NCBI GenBank assembly: GCA_052389895.1
Contig: JBQTHM010000020.1
Coordinates: 13,894 to 77,893 of the forward strand
Length of the DNA: 64,000 nt
Source of the DNA: CAVVXX01 sp052389895
GTDB lineage: Bacteria; Pseudomonadota; Alphaproteobacteria; Micropepsales; Micropepsaceae
Direction of reading: 5' to 3'
In this document: piece by piece, positions 8,104-16,368 of the stretch
How the letters are laid out: every line of letters begins with the position of its first letter
How positions within the stretch are numbered: position 1 is the first letter of the stretch
The notes under the pieces: model-generated
Databases searched by the model: none
Told to the model about the DNA's origin: nothing
What the model saw: the letters and a program-made list of their open reading frames with translations, nothing else
Program-made: the position numbers and the translations under genes

Positions 8104-9921
8104 TCAGCCGGCGCCCGAAAAGCGTCTTTCCCATGCCTTGACCTGCTCGTCCTCGATTTTCGGGAACAGCAGGTCTGGGGGATTTAGCCTGTGGTCTGGA
8201 GGCAGAACTGAAAGAAGAGGTTTCACTAGCTCGAATTCCCGTCCTCGATTATCGCCCCAACCACTTATTGATAGTGCTGTGCCGCGAGATGACGGAGTTT
8301 TCTTGACTTCACCTGTTACGGGCCAAGTTTCATCAATTGGCATGTTTAGGATTCGAAAAATGTGATCTGACGTTCGCGGGATGAACGGCCGTACAAATCG
8401 TGCGATCAAATGACATAGGTTGAGTCCTACGTTAATCACACGCCCCGCGCTCTGCTGATCCGTTTTGTAGAGAGTCCATGGTGCAAGCTCGGTCACGTAT
8501 TCGTTAGCTGACACGAGGATTGCACGCAAGGCCTTCATGGCCGCTCGATATTCCATCTGTTCGAGGCAAACCGTCAGTTGATCAGAGCTCAGCCAAAGTT
8601 GGGCAATCAAGCCATGGTCGAGTTCATCACTTGGCGCGCCTGCCGGCACTTTGCCGTCGAAGCGGCTGGCGCAGAACTTCGTCACCCGGTTGACGAAATT
8701 GCCCAGCACGTCGGCCAGATCCTTGTTCACCACGGCAGCAAAATGCTCCCAGGTGAAGGACGCGTCCGCGCTCTCGGGTGCATTGGCGATCAGGTAATAA
8801 CGCCAGTAATCGGCGGGCAATAACTCGAGGGCGCTGTCCATGAAGACGCCGCGTCTGCCGCTGGTGGAGAACTTGCCGCCGTAATAGGTGAGCCAGTTGA
8901 ACCCTTTGAGCTGATCGACGATTTTCCACTTTTTGCCTTCGGGCAGATTCTCATTCACGCCAAAAATGGTGACGGGAAACCCAACCGTATGAAACGGCAC
9001 ATTGTCCTTGGCCATGAACTCGACATAGCGCACATAGGCGGGATCATTTTCCTTTCTTTCCGTCCACCAGTCGCGCCAGGCGTCGCCCTTCTTGTGGGCG
9101 TCGGCCCATTCCCAGGTGGCGCCGATATATTCGATGGGTGCGTCGAACCAGACGTAGAACACCTTGCCCTTGAGTTGGCCATCGGCGATGTCGTCTGGCA
9201 CGGGCACGCCCCAGGCGAGATCGCGCGTGATACCGCGGTCGTGCAGGCCCTCGTCCAGCCACTTAAACGCAATCGAGGTCACAAGCTGCGGCCATTCGCC
9301 CCTTTTGCTTTCGATCCACGCGCGCAGGCGGCCTGCAAACGCCGACTGTTTCAAGAACAGATGCTTGCTCTCACGAATCTCGATGTCGGGCGATCCCGAT
9401 ACGGCCGAGCGCGGACTGATGAGATCGGTGGGGTCGAGCACGCGTGTGCAGTTCTCGCACTGATCGCCGCGCGCGCGCTCGTATCCGCAATGCGGGCATG
9501 TGCCGATCACATAGCGGTCGGGAAGAAAACGCCCCTCCGTGCGCGAATACACCTGCCGCGTCGCGCGAACTTCCAGATGCCCGTTTTTCCACAGTGCGCG
9601 GGCGAAGTCCTGCGTCAGCTTCTTGTTCTGTTCACTGGACGAACGGCCAAAAAAATCCCACGAAAGGCCAAACCGTTCCCCCACATCCTTCTGGATGGCG
9701 TGCTGTTGGCGGCAGTAGTCGGCGACGCTCTGCCCGGCCTCCAGGGCCGCCAGCTCGGCCGGCGTTCCGTGCTCATCGGTAGCACAGATGAAAAGAACCT
9801 CGTGCCCGCGGGCGCGTTGGAAGCGCGCATAGACGTCGGCCGGCAACATCGAGCCCACCAGATTGCCCAGATGCTTGACGCCGTTGATGTAGGGAAGAGC
9901 GCTGGTGACGAGAATGCGCAT
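8104..9921 (-). CDS. metG: methionyl-tRNA synthetase
   Basis: Charges tRNA-Met. The 605-residue class I enzyme has the HIGH motif as HLGN at about residues 17-20, a zinc knuckle CPHC...CENC and the KMSKS loop as GKFSTSGRRGVFMD, a known variant in one MetRS subgroup. It lacks the C-terminal EMAP-type tRNA-binding domain found in E. coli. I start it at the ATG at 9921, which gives MRILVTSALPYING. The last ~150 codons (about 8104-8600) look noticeably less GC-rich than the rest. Confidence 0.95.
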   Translation of the reverse strand: MRILVTSALPYINGVKHLGNLVGSMLPADVYARFQRARGHEVLFICATDEHGTPAELAALEAGQSVADYCRQQHAIQKDVGERFGLSWDFFGRSSSEQNKKLTQDFARALWKNGHLEVRATRQVYSRTEGRFLPDRYVIGTCPHCGYERARGDQCENCTRVLDPTDLISPRSAVSGSPDIEIRESKHLFLKQSAFAGRLRAWIESKRGEWPQLVTSIAFKWLDEGLHDRGITRDLAWGVPVPDDIADGQLKGKVFYVWFDAPIEYIGATWEWADAHKKGDAWRDWWTERKENDPAYVRYVEFMAKDNVPFHTVGFPVTIFGVNENLPEGKKWKIVDQLKGFNWLTYYGGKFSTSGRRGVFMDSALELLPADYWRYYLIANAPESADASFTWEHFAAVVNKDLADVLGNFVNRVTKFCASRFDGKVPAGAPSDELDHGLIAQLWLSSDQLTVCLEQMEYRAAMKALRAILVSANEYVTELAPWTLYKTDQQSAGRVINVGLNLCHLIARFVRPFIPRTSDHIFRILNMPIDETWPVTGEVKKTPSSRGTALSISGWGDNRGREFELVKPLLSVLPPDHRLNPPDLLFPKIEDEQVKAWERRFSGAG

Positions 9922-10026
9922 GGAATCGCCGCTTGCAACCGAGTAAAGGAGCCGGGACATTATCTGACGTGGGCGGGCCATGCACGGGCTTTGGCCGTGC
10001 CCGCTTGGACAATACGGGGGGCCGAG

Positions 10027-10704
10027 TTGGCGGAGCGAAAGCCGATCCTGAAAGTCATCCAGTCGAATCTGATCGCGGGCGTGCTCACCGTGTTCCCCAT
10101 CATCGCGGTCTGGATCGTGATCTCGTTTCTTCTCGCTTTGCTATCTTCGGCCGGCGCGCCGCTTGCCGGCGCCATAACCGATTTCATAAACACGCAGGTC
10201 CCCGGCCTGGCGCCCGTGCTGACCAACACCTATGTGCAGGGCGCCGTGGCGGTGATTCTCGTTCTGTTGATCCTGAACCTGATAGGCGCCGCCGCCTCGC
10301 GCATGCTGGGCATGCGGTTCATCACCTTCATGGAGAAGCTCATAAACCGCATCCCGCTAATCCAGACGGTTTACCGCGCCTCCAAACAACTTGTCGGCGT
10401 AATGCATCAGGCGCCGGGCGGCGCGGCCCGCGTCGTGCTGATCGATTTCCCCCATCCAGGGTTAAAGGCAATCGGGCTTGTCATGCGAACGTTTCCCGAC
10501 CCCAATACCGGGCAGGAGATCTCGGCGGTGTTCGTTCCCACGTCGCCGAACCCCACGTCCGGCTATCTGCAACTCGTACCGACGGCGAAGCTTGTGCCAT
10601 CCGACATGACCATGGACCAGGCAATGACGATGATCGTCTCGGGTGGCGCGGTGACGCCCGACCACATCAGCCTCACCAGCGCGCGGACAAGACCCGAGAG
10701 CTGA
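10027..10704 (+). CDS. DUF502 family membrane protein
   Basis: About 225 residues with two hydrophobic segments, LIAGVLTVFPIIAVWIVISF and VAVILVLLILNLIGAA, separated by a short extracytoplasmic stretch. The family hallmarks follow: NRIPLIQTVYRASKQL, then a soluble domain with TSPNPTSGYL. No ATG is available; I chose the TTG at 10027, which has a run of G about 8 bases upstream, while TTG 9991 and GTG 9997 are alternatives. Function is unknown. It ends 2 bp before the ligase gene, suggesting a two-gene operon. Confidence 0.85.
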   Translation: MAERKPILKVIQSNLIAGVLTVFPIIAVWIVISFLLALLSSAGAPLAGAITDFINTQVPGLAPVLTNTYVQGAVAVILVLLILNLIGAAASRMLGMRFITFMEKLINRIPLIQTVYRASKQLVGVMHQAPGGAARVVLIDFPHPGLKAIGLVMRTFPDPNTGQEISAVFVPTSPNPTSGYLQLVPTAKLVPSDMTMDQAMTMIVSGGAVTPDHISLTSARTRPES

Positions 10705-10706
10705 GC

Positions 10707-12179
10707 ATGCCAGCTTTCTTCGATTACCTGCGTTATCAGGCGCTGAACCAGCCGGCCGCGCCGGCGGTCGTCTATCCGCGCGGCATTATCGATTACCGGA
10801 GGCTCGCGCGCGGATCCCTCAATGCCTCCACCCACATCGCGGCGCAATTTCGCCCCGGCGACATCGTCGTGCTGCGCGTGAACAATCCTGAATTGCACGT
10901 ATCTGTGCTGATCGGCGCGATGCTGGCCGGAGTGGCGACGGTCTCTCTAGGCACGCAGGGCGCGAAAGGGGAAGATCTCAACGCGGCGGCCTTCCTGTAC
11001 GACGAAAAGCGCGAGAGCCAATGGGCAAACGCGGTGCAGGTTTCGCCAAGCTGGACACGCGAGCCGCATCCGGGCGGCAAAGCCATGCCTGGTTCGCCGC
11101 CTCCCGAAACTGTCACGCGCATCATCTACACGTCCGGCACAACGGGCGCGCAAAAGGCCGTACCGTTCACCGAGGAGCAGTTACTGCAGCGCGTGTTGCC
11201 GCAGGCGGTCGCCCTGCGCCCGCAGCTAGGGCCGAGCCGCTCGTTCAGCCTGATGGGCATCATGAGCGGCGCAGGATTCACCAACTTCATGCTGACGCTT
11301 ATGACGGGCGGGACACTGTTCCTGGGCTGGGACAATCTGCGCGCGGCGGCGACGCTTGCGCTCTACGATCTCGACCGAATGATGGCCTCGACATTGCAGA
11401 TGGCGCATTTTCTCCGGGAATCGCGCGACAGGAGCCTCCATTTTCCCAGCCTGAAGAGCGTGGTCGTCGGCGGGAGCCGCATTCCGGCGCAGCTGGCGCG
11501 CCATGTGCAGACGGAAATCTGTCGCAACCTCATCTGCCTGTACGGCGCAACCGAAGCCGGTGTCGTTGCCGCGGCGCCGGCCGACGAACTGTTGAAGCAC
11601 GAGTCGGCTGCGGGTTACGTCATTCCGGGTGTCACCGTGGAAGCAGTGGATCCCGACGGTAATCCGGTTGGTCCTGACAAAGAGGGGATTCTCAGAATCC
11701 GGGTGCCTTACGCGCCTGGCCGCTACGCCAACGACGCCGGGGCAGGCAAAACCGCGTTCCGGGATGGCTGGTTCTATCCGGGCGACATCGGCCGCATAGG
11801 CAACAATGGGCTACTGTTTGTGGCCGGCCGCGAGTCGGAGCGACTGAATGCAGGAGGGGTCAAGATTGCGCCTGGCGTCATCGAGGATGCGGTCCAGTCT
11901 TGGCCCAATGTGGTGGACGCTGCGGCCTTCGAGCATCTCAATGAATTCGGGGTTGGGGAAATCGCCGTTGCAATCGTGCGCGACGGCGAGCCGGATCAAC
12001 CCGGTCTGGCGAAATTCTGCCGCGAGCGCCTGCGCGAATGCGCGCCCAAACGCCTGCTGCTGGTGAATGAGATTCCCCGCAACGAGACGGGTAAAGTCGA
12101 CCGCGAACACTTGCAGCGCTTGGCGAAGACGGCGTTCGCGCAGAAATCGGCCGCGGCTGCGAAGCAGCCGCAAGTCTGA
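10707..12179 (+). CDS. AMP-binding acyl-CoA synthetase/ligase (ANL superfamily)
   Basis: A 490-residue adenylate-forming enzyme that would activate a carboxylic acid as acyl-AMP, probably followed by transfer to CoA. The ATP-binding P-loop is YTSGTTGAQK at residues 141-150. The hinge-region motif is GWFYPGDIGRIG, and the catalytic lysine is in NETGKVDREHL near the C-terminus. The substrate cannot be assigned; neither the upstream DUF502 gene nor the downstream tRNA gives a pathway. Confidence 0.88.
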   Translation: MPAFFDYLRYQALNQPAAPAVVYPRGIIDYRRLARGSLNASTHIAAQFRPGDIVVLRVNNPELHVSVLIGAMLAGVATVSLGTQGAKGEDLNAAAFLYDEKRESQWANAVQVSPSWTREPHPGGKAMPGSPPPETVTRIIYTSGTTGAQKAVPFTEEQLLQRVLPQAVALRPQLGPSRSFSLMGIMSGAGFTNFMLTLMTGGTLFLGWDNLRAAATLALYDLDRMMASTLQMAHFLRESRDRSLHFPSLKSVVVGGSRIPAQLARHVQTEICRNLICLYGATEAGVVAAAPADELLKHESAAGYVIPGVTVEAVDPDGNPVGPDKEGILRIRVPYAPGRYANDAGAGKTAFRDGWFYPGDIGRIGNNGLLFVAGRESERLNAGGVKIAPGVIEDAVQSWPNVVDAAAFEHLNEFGVGEIAVAIVRDGEPDQPGLAKFCRERLRECAPKRLLLVNEIPRNETGKVDREHLQRLAKTAFAQKSAAAAKQPQV

Positions 12180-12247
12180 CGCGGCGCCTATTTATTGCCT
12201 GCGGAGCGAAAGCGGCGTATGTGCGCGGTGACGGGCGTAAATCCGGC

Positions 12248-12323
12248 GCCGGCTTAGCTCAGTTGGCAGAGCGGCTGATTTGTAATCAGTAGGTCGGGGG
12301 TTCGATTCCCTCAGCCGGCACCA
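12248..12323 (+). tRNA. tRNA-Thr (anticodon TGT), 3' CCA encoded
   Basis: A complete cloverleaf. The acceptor stem is GCCGGCT paired with AGCCGGC (12313-12319), followed by discriminator A and an encoded CCA. The D-arm is TAGCTCAGTTGGCAGAGC. The anticodon arm GCTGA/TCAGT has loop TTTGTAA, giving anticodon TGT. The T-arm contains GGTTCGATTCC. The stop codon of the convergent gene begins at the very next base, 12324. Confidence 0.97.
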
Positions 12324-13103
12324 TCAGAATCTCCACCAAACCGAAACGAGCGCACCGCGTTCTGCGCCGGTGTCCTCGTGCACGAGGCTGGCGAAGCCGC
12401 CGAACTGCAACCATGCCCCCTCGTACACGCGGTAGGCGGCCGAGGCTTGCACCTTGCTCAGCACATAGCTGCGATAAGGCAGCTGCGCCTCACCAACGCT
12501 GACCGTGAAAAACGATTGCAGCAGCAACAGGGAGCGTTTGCCGGGCGCGATGCCAAAGGTCGCATCAAAGAGCACCTCGTTCGCCGGGGGGCCGGCGCGC
12601 CAGCGGCCGCCCGCCTCCCACGCCGCAAAGCTGTCGAGTCCGAAAACTTTGAAGTTGTCGCCCAGCATGAGGCGCAATTCGGCGGCACCGCGCGTGGACG
12701 CAAAAATTTCCCGCGGTGTGTTGTCATAGACGGCGTCAGTACCGAACAGCCCTTCTATCGAAATGATGGCGCGGCGCCCCTGCGCGAGCCGCATGCGGAG
12801 GCCCAACATGGCCTTGTCCAGCCGGTAGCCGGAGGTTCCGAAATTGAGATCGCCTGGGGCAAAACGGTGCATAGCCGCATCGGCAAGGAGCGTGACGCGG
12901 TCGGCAAGGCCATATTCAAGATGGGTGCCCAACGTGAAACGCGGAAGCCCTAGCGGGTTGGGGACGCTCTCGAAGGCGTCGTCCGAGTATGTCGCGACCG
13001 TGGCGGTCAGGAATTCGCCGCCACCGCGTTCCGGGAGCCAGGGCCCCGCGCGTGCGGGATCCGCCAGAAGCAGACACATGGCTAAGGCGGCCCAGTGTCT
13101 CAT
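12324..13103 (-). CDS. signal-peptide-bearing outer-membrane-type protein, unknown function
   Basis: 259 residues. A signal peptide (MRHWAALAMCLLLADPARAG) is followed by alternating beta-strand-like segments such as FTLGTHLEYGLADRVTLLADA, ending in an aromatic C-terminus, VSVWWRF. The pattern fits a small outer-membrane beta-barrel or transporter-like protein. The ATG overlaps the stop codon of the upstream glycosyltransferase frame (ATGA), so the two were translationally coupled. No specific function can be assigned. Confidence 0.7.
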   Translation of the reverse strand: MRHWAALAMCLLLADPARAGPWLPERGGGEFLTATVATYSDDAFESVPNPLGLPRFTLGTHLEYGLADRVTLLADAAMHRFAPGDLNFGTSGYRLDKAMLGLRMRLAQGRRAIISIEGLFGTDAVYDNTPREIFASTRGAAELRLMLGDNFKVFGLDSFAAWEAGGRWRAGPPANEVLFDATFGIAPGKRSLLLLQSFFTVSVGEAQLPYRSYVLSKVQASAAYRVYEGAWLQFGGFASLVHEDTGAERGALVSVWWRF

Positions 13104-14762
13104 GTCGGCTGCACGTGCATCGCGCGCAAGCGCGCGCCCATCCGCTCGGCTTTCGTTCGGCCGTGATTGGTCTTTTCCCAGAAGAAGGGCCGCGTAAGGA
13201 GCTGCCAGAGGGCCTTGTAGGCCGCAATGGATATCAGCAGCCAATACGCGAACACGGTGACGCCATACGGCGCCAGTTCGAGCCAGCATCGCTTAACCGG
13301 AGCCAGAATGGAGAGGACCGTAAGGATGCCGTTGCCGATCAACAGACTGGCAATCGAGACGGCGAGCGATGCCGAACCGAAGACGCCGCCGAACGGACCA
13401 ACGCCGGTAACGAGCCAAAAGATGAATAGCGCCCAGAAAAATGGGCAAATCAGCCCCGTAAAAATCGCACCCCCTATGAACAACACGAACCCGCCAAAGG
13501 GAAGCCACCCCACGCGCCGCGCGAAGGACCGCGGCGTGCGCAAATGCACGAGCCACGTCTGCATGTATCCCTTGATCCAGCGCGAGCGTTGGCTGGTCCA
13601 GTTGCCGAGATCGCCCGCCGCCTCTTCGTAGGTAGAGGTGTCGAGCGGAACGACCTTGTATCCGCATTGTGCCAGCCGCATGCCGAGATCGGCGTCTTCG
13701 GTCACATTGAAGGCGTCCCACCCGTGCAGCCCGCGCAAAACTTCCGTGCACGAACCGGAGTGCATAGTTGCAGGCTTTTGCCTTGGTGCGGGGCTGGGAA
13801 ACCGGCACGCGAAGAATTTCGAAGCGCCCATCGAGCTGCAATGCCTTTGCTGCCTGGATGGTCGGCGCATCGTCCTCTTCGCAAACAAGCTTGATGTCGA
13901 GTTTGGCAGCGGGGTAATCTAGTTGACTAAGGCTCCTGACAATCTGCGAAATCATGTTGGCTTCGCGATAAAGCGGAACAAGAATGGAATACAAAGGCAG
14001 ATCGCGCTCGTTGAGCGCCTCGAGTTCGCGCTTGCCGACATGGCGGCCCGTAGTCCGGCCCGTGCCGCCTGCCCAGAACAACACAAGGCGGAAAATCAAG
14101 TTGGCGAGATAGCCGGCGCTCAGCAGTCCCAACAGGGCATAACCCACATACAGGGGCACGAACGCAGCCAGCCCCGCCACTGCGGCAATTATTGCGGCAC
14201 CTGCGACGAGCTGCGGCCGCGTAACCAGCCGGCGCGCGGAGAAGCGCGGCGCGCGTTCCTCGAGGCGAAAGACCGCTTCGTGCGTCAGATTATCGCGAAA
14301 GAGTCGCTGAGCAGCGTGCAGCAGATCGGGTTTGCTCGTAATCACGAGCCGGACGCGGGGCCCGTAAAGATTCCCGGCGAGCTGCGCCAGCGCCTGCGTG
14401 GGATCGGCGCAGGCGACCACGGTTGAACCCCCTATGTTTCGCCGCGGAATGAAGAGTTTCCGAAAATACAGATCGGCGTGGTCTTTGCTGCAGACGGATG
14501 GATCCGGAGGATGCGCCCCCAGGTCGACGAGCTGCAGCCCGAGATTGTCGGCAATCGCTTCGGCCAGGTCCGCGTGGGAAATCCATCCCAATGCCAATAA
14601 GACATCCTGAAGTGGACATCCCCAGCGCCGTTGCAACCGAAGCGCGTTGCCGGTGACCGCGGGCGACAGCATTCCACGGGCGGCAATCCGCTCCCCGAGC
14701 GTTGCGACGTCGTACGGCCCAGGGCCTTCGCGAAACCCGGTTCCCGCCGGTCGTTCGCTCAT
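13100..14762 (-). pseudogene. family 2 glycosyltransferase with MshEN-like N-terminal domain, internally deleted and frameshifted
   Basis: Two frames together make one membrane glycosyltransferase. The 5' part (14762 to about 13750) encodes a GspE/MshEN-like N-terminal domain, two hydrophobic segments, and the start of the GT2 domain (LPLYSILVPLYREANMI, LDIKLVCEEDD, KACNYALRFVHGSF). The 3' part, in the next frame, resumes at TEVLRGLHGWDAFNVTED and contains the QRSRW motif and at least four membrane segments. The roughly 80 residues normally between, including the D-x-D-type metal motif and the GGTSNHF block, are absent, and the frame changes at the junction. As sequenced the product cannot be catalytic. 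An assembly error is an alternative. Confidence 0.8.
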
Positions 14763-14910
14763 CGGCCAGCCGGCAATATAATTAACATCGGCGCGCCCCA
14801 AGTCCGGCGCGCGTCACACCCGATCATACGGAAATCGCCCCCTGCTCGCGCTGCGAACACGCGCAGACCACAGCCGGCGTGGACGCAGCCGGCTATTCAA
14901 CTCAACCGGG

Positions 14911-14918
14911 TAGATCGC
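14911..14918. repeat. left 8-bp target-site duplication of the IS1595-type element
   Basis: TAGATCGC lies immediately outside the left inverted repeat and is repeated exactly at 17354-17361 outside the right one. Eight base pairs is the duplication length known for the IS1595 family. Confidence 0.93.
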
Positions 14919-14941
14919 GGCGATTGTATACTTGACGTAGG
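14919..14941 (+). repeat. left terminal inverted repeat
   Basis: Begins GGCGATTGTATAC and ends GACGTAGG. It is the exact reverse complement of 17331-17353 over all 23 bases. It carries a TTGACG hexamer at 14932-14937. Confidence 0.95.
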
Positions 14942-14949
14942 AGGCTTTC

Positions 14950-15135
14950 GTGGATAAGGAGAAATCTCCTGACCTTGGCAGGGTAACCATTGTGTCCCGT
15001 GCAGCCCTAGAAGCTGGGGCCGCTGTTCTACAGGACTGGTTTGACGCCGCGCCGCCTATAGCTCGTCAGGCTGCTCGTCAGGTTCTTCTTGAGGTTCTCT
15101 CTTTGAGAGATGACCAATTATATGTAGCTGAGTGA
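14950..15135 (+). CDS. small ORF at the left end of the IS element, unknown
   Basis: A 61-residue ORF starting at GTG 14950, preceded by a full AGGAGG at 14939-14944 with ideal spacing. The product is helix-rich (RAALEAGAAVLQDWF, ARQAARQVLLEVLS). The last 80 bases overlap the 3' end of the minus-strand passenger gene, so one of the two may be fortuitous there. I recognise no family. Confidence 0.4.
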   Translation: MDKEKSPDLGRVTIVSRAALEAGAAVLQDWFDAAPPIARQAARQVLLEVLSLRDDQLYVAE

Positions 15136-15700
15136 AGTAATACCAAAGCGGGTTCAATGATGTGGCGAGCCGATAGAACTGCCTTGCAAACGCTAAAACC
15201 TCCTTGCTCGAATACACGTAGCTAGGCGAACTCTTGTAGTGCGAAAGCAAGCTAGGACTAGGTAGGAATTTTCGCTTGGTCGAGAGATAGACGGCGGGAG
15301 CGAGCACATAGCCTTCGCGCGTATTTTCGTCCGCTATATCTTGGTAAGGCAGCACAACGCCGTGTGCGATTTCATTGCGCCGCGCCCCATAATCCTGTGC
15401 GCGACTGATAACTTGCTTAAAGTCAGGTTGCACGACCTCGCTTGGCGCTTCTATGAATCGTGTCTCTGCCGCCATTGAAAGCATTTGTATTCGCCCACGG
15501 AAGGTAATAACTGCCCCATAGGCTCGCATCGCTGGGTGAATACTCTCAGTGGGTCCCAAGACTGCCGCGAATAGACGCGCTAGATTGATCTCAAATTTTT
15601 CCCAGGCAGAGAGGGCGCGCCCGACGCTTGCAAAAAGAGTATCCTCTGCTAAATCGCCCTTATCCGGCGGCGGCGGAACATTCCAAGGATTGATTGTCAT
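15056..15700 (-). CDS. IS passenger protein with HEPN-like motif, unknown function
   Basis: 214 residues from the ATG at 15698-15700 (MTINPWNVPPPPDKGDL). A helical N-terminal half includes SVGRALSAWEKFEINLARLF. The middle carries RRNEIAHG, which matches the R-x4-H signature of HEPN-domain proteins, many of which are ribonucleases or toxins. The C-terminus is acidic and proline-rich. Its start codon overlaps that of the divergent 53-residue ORF. Membership in HEPN is inferred from one motif and the helical character; the rest is unassigned. Confidence 0.65.
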   Translation of the reverse strand: MTINPWNVPPPPDKGDLAEDTLFASVGRALSAWEKFEINLARLFAAVLGPTESIHPAMRAYGAVITFRGRIQMLSMAAETRFIEAPSEVVQPDFKQVISRAQDYGARRNEIAHGVVLPYQDIADENTREGYVLAPAVYLSTKRKFLPSPSLLSHYKSSPSYVYSSKEVLAFARQFYRLATSLNPLWYYFTQLHIIGHLSKREPQEEPDEQPDEL

Positions 15701-15860
15701 GGACAAAGCCTCGGACAGCCCTAAGCGCGACGAAGTTCTCCAGCGGATGCTCAAAACCCCGCCTAAGCCCCATGCACCATTAAAGGGCAAGACTAAATTG
15801 AGTCGGCCCCAAAGTGGGAACCCCGCAGGTCGAACGGCGGCGCGAAAGAAACCAAAATGA
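15699..15860 (+). CDS. small basic IS passenger protein, 53 residues
   Basis: Begins MDKASDSPKRDEVLQRMLKT and continues through a proline/lysine-rich stretch to a basic C-terminus (GRTAARKKPK). An AAGGA element precedes the ATG by about ten bases. The ATG overlaps the start codon of the divergent HEPN-like gene (CATG), so both are expressed outward from one point. Similar small proteins with the SPKRDEVL...MLKTPPKPH pattern are familiar from alphaproteobacterial genomes, but I know no function. Confidence 0.6.
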   Translation: MDKASDSPKRDEVLQRMLKTPPKPHAPLKGKTKLSRPQSGNPAGRTAARKKPK

Positions 15861-15870
15861 ATCAGTCACA

Positions 15871-16203
15871 ATGGCAAGTATTTTTACTCTGCATTTAGCA
15901 AGGCATTTATTGAGACGCGCACATGAAGAGGCGGCAATCCGCAAGGACCCAGATTTACACGTTTATGCGACCGCCTCAGAGGAGATCGCCGAGCTATTAG
16001 GCCGCATACGCTTACTAACCGTCCTGTGCGAGTTCGATCAAAATCATCTTAGCGATGCCCCGAATGTGGCCCTCGCTCGTATGATCGGTACGGCCATCGG
16101 ACTTGCGTCGCCAGCCATACTCGACCTCGAAGCGGCCCTTTCTGGAGGCGTGCATCCAGAGCGTTCCGGTGACAGTTTGTCCGCTGGGAAGAGTAACGGT
16201 TAG
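15871..16203 (+). CDS. IS passenger ORF, unknown, 110 residues
   Basis: Starts MASIFTLHLARHLLRRAHEE, 10 bp after the small basic ORF on the same strand. It looks helical with a hydrophobic patch (MIGTAIGLASPAILDLEAAL). Its 3' half overlaps the oppositely oriented ORF at 16015-16248 by 189 bp, so at most one of the two is likely under strong selection in the shared part. No clear ribosome-binding site. No family recognised. Confidence 0.4.
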   Translation: MASIFTLHLARHLLRRAHEEAAIRKDPDLHVYATASEEIAELLGRIRLLTVLCEFDQNHLSDAPNVALARMIGTAIGLASPAILDLEAALSGGVHPERSGDSLSAGKSNG

Positions 16204-16248
16204 CGGTTCGGAAATAGTGAGTGCGTCGAACTGATCTGGTTTCGGCAT
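16015..16248 (-). CDS. IS passenger ORF, unknown, 77 residues
   Basis: Starts MPKPDQFDALTISEPLTVTL at 16248. A GGAG lies 8 bases before the ATG, a good ribosome-binding site. The product appears beta-rich (SGQTVTGTLWMHASRKGRFEVEYG) and hydrophilic. It overlaps the plus-strand ORF at 15871-16203. Of the two, this one has the better start signal and more GC-rich third positions. Function unknown. Confidence 0.5.
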   Translation of the reverse strand: MPKPDQFDALTISEPLTVTLPSGQTVTGTLWMHASRKGRFEVEYGWRRKSDGRTDHTSEGHIRGIAKMILIELAQDG

Positions 16249-16368
16249 ATCTAGTCTCCGAACTTGAACGGCAGGCGCAATTGTTGCGGCCCCTTGGGTA
16301 AGAGTCGAATCCATAGGGGAATCTTGGTTTTCCAGCGTGAGCGGTAATTGTCGCGGTTCTTCTTGCCC

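Noticed and set aside
9933..10706. Long open extension upstream of the AMP-ligase frame.
   Set aside because: It lies antisense to metG and over the DUF502 gene in another frame; the family start is the ATG at 10707.
12248..12330. tRNA-Thr as an integration site.
   Set aside because: No integrase, no repeated tRNA 3' end found nearby; the IS1595 insertion 2.6 kb away uses its own target duplication.
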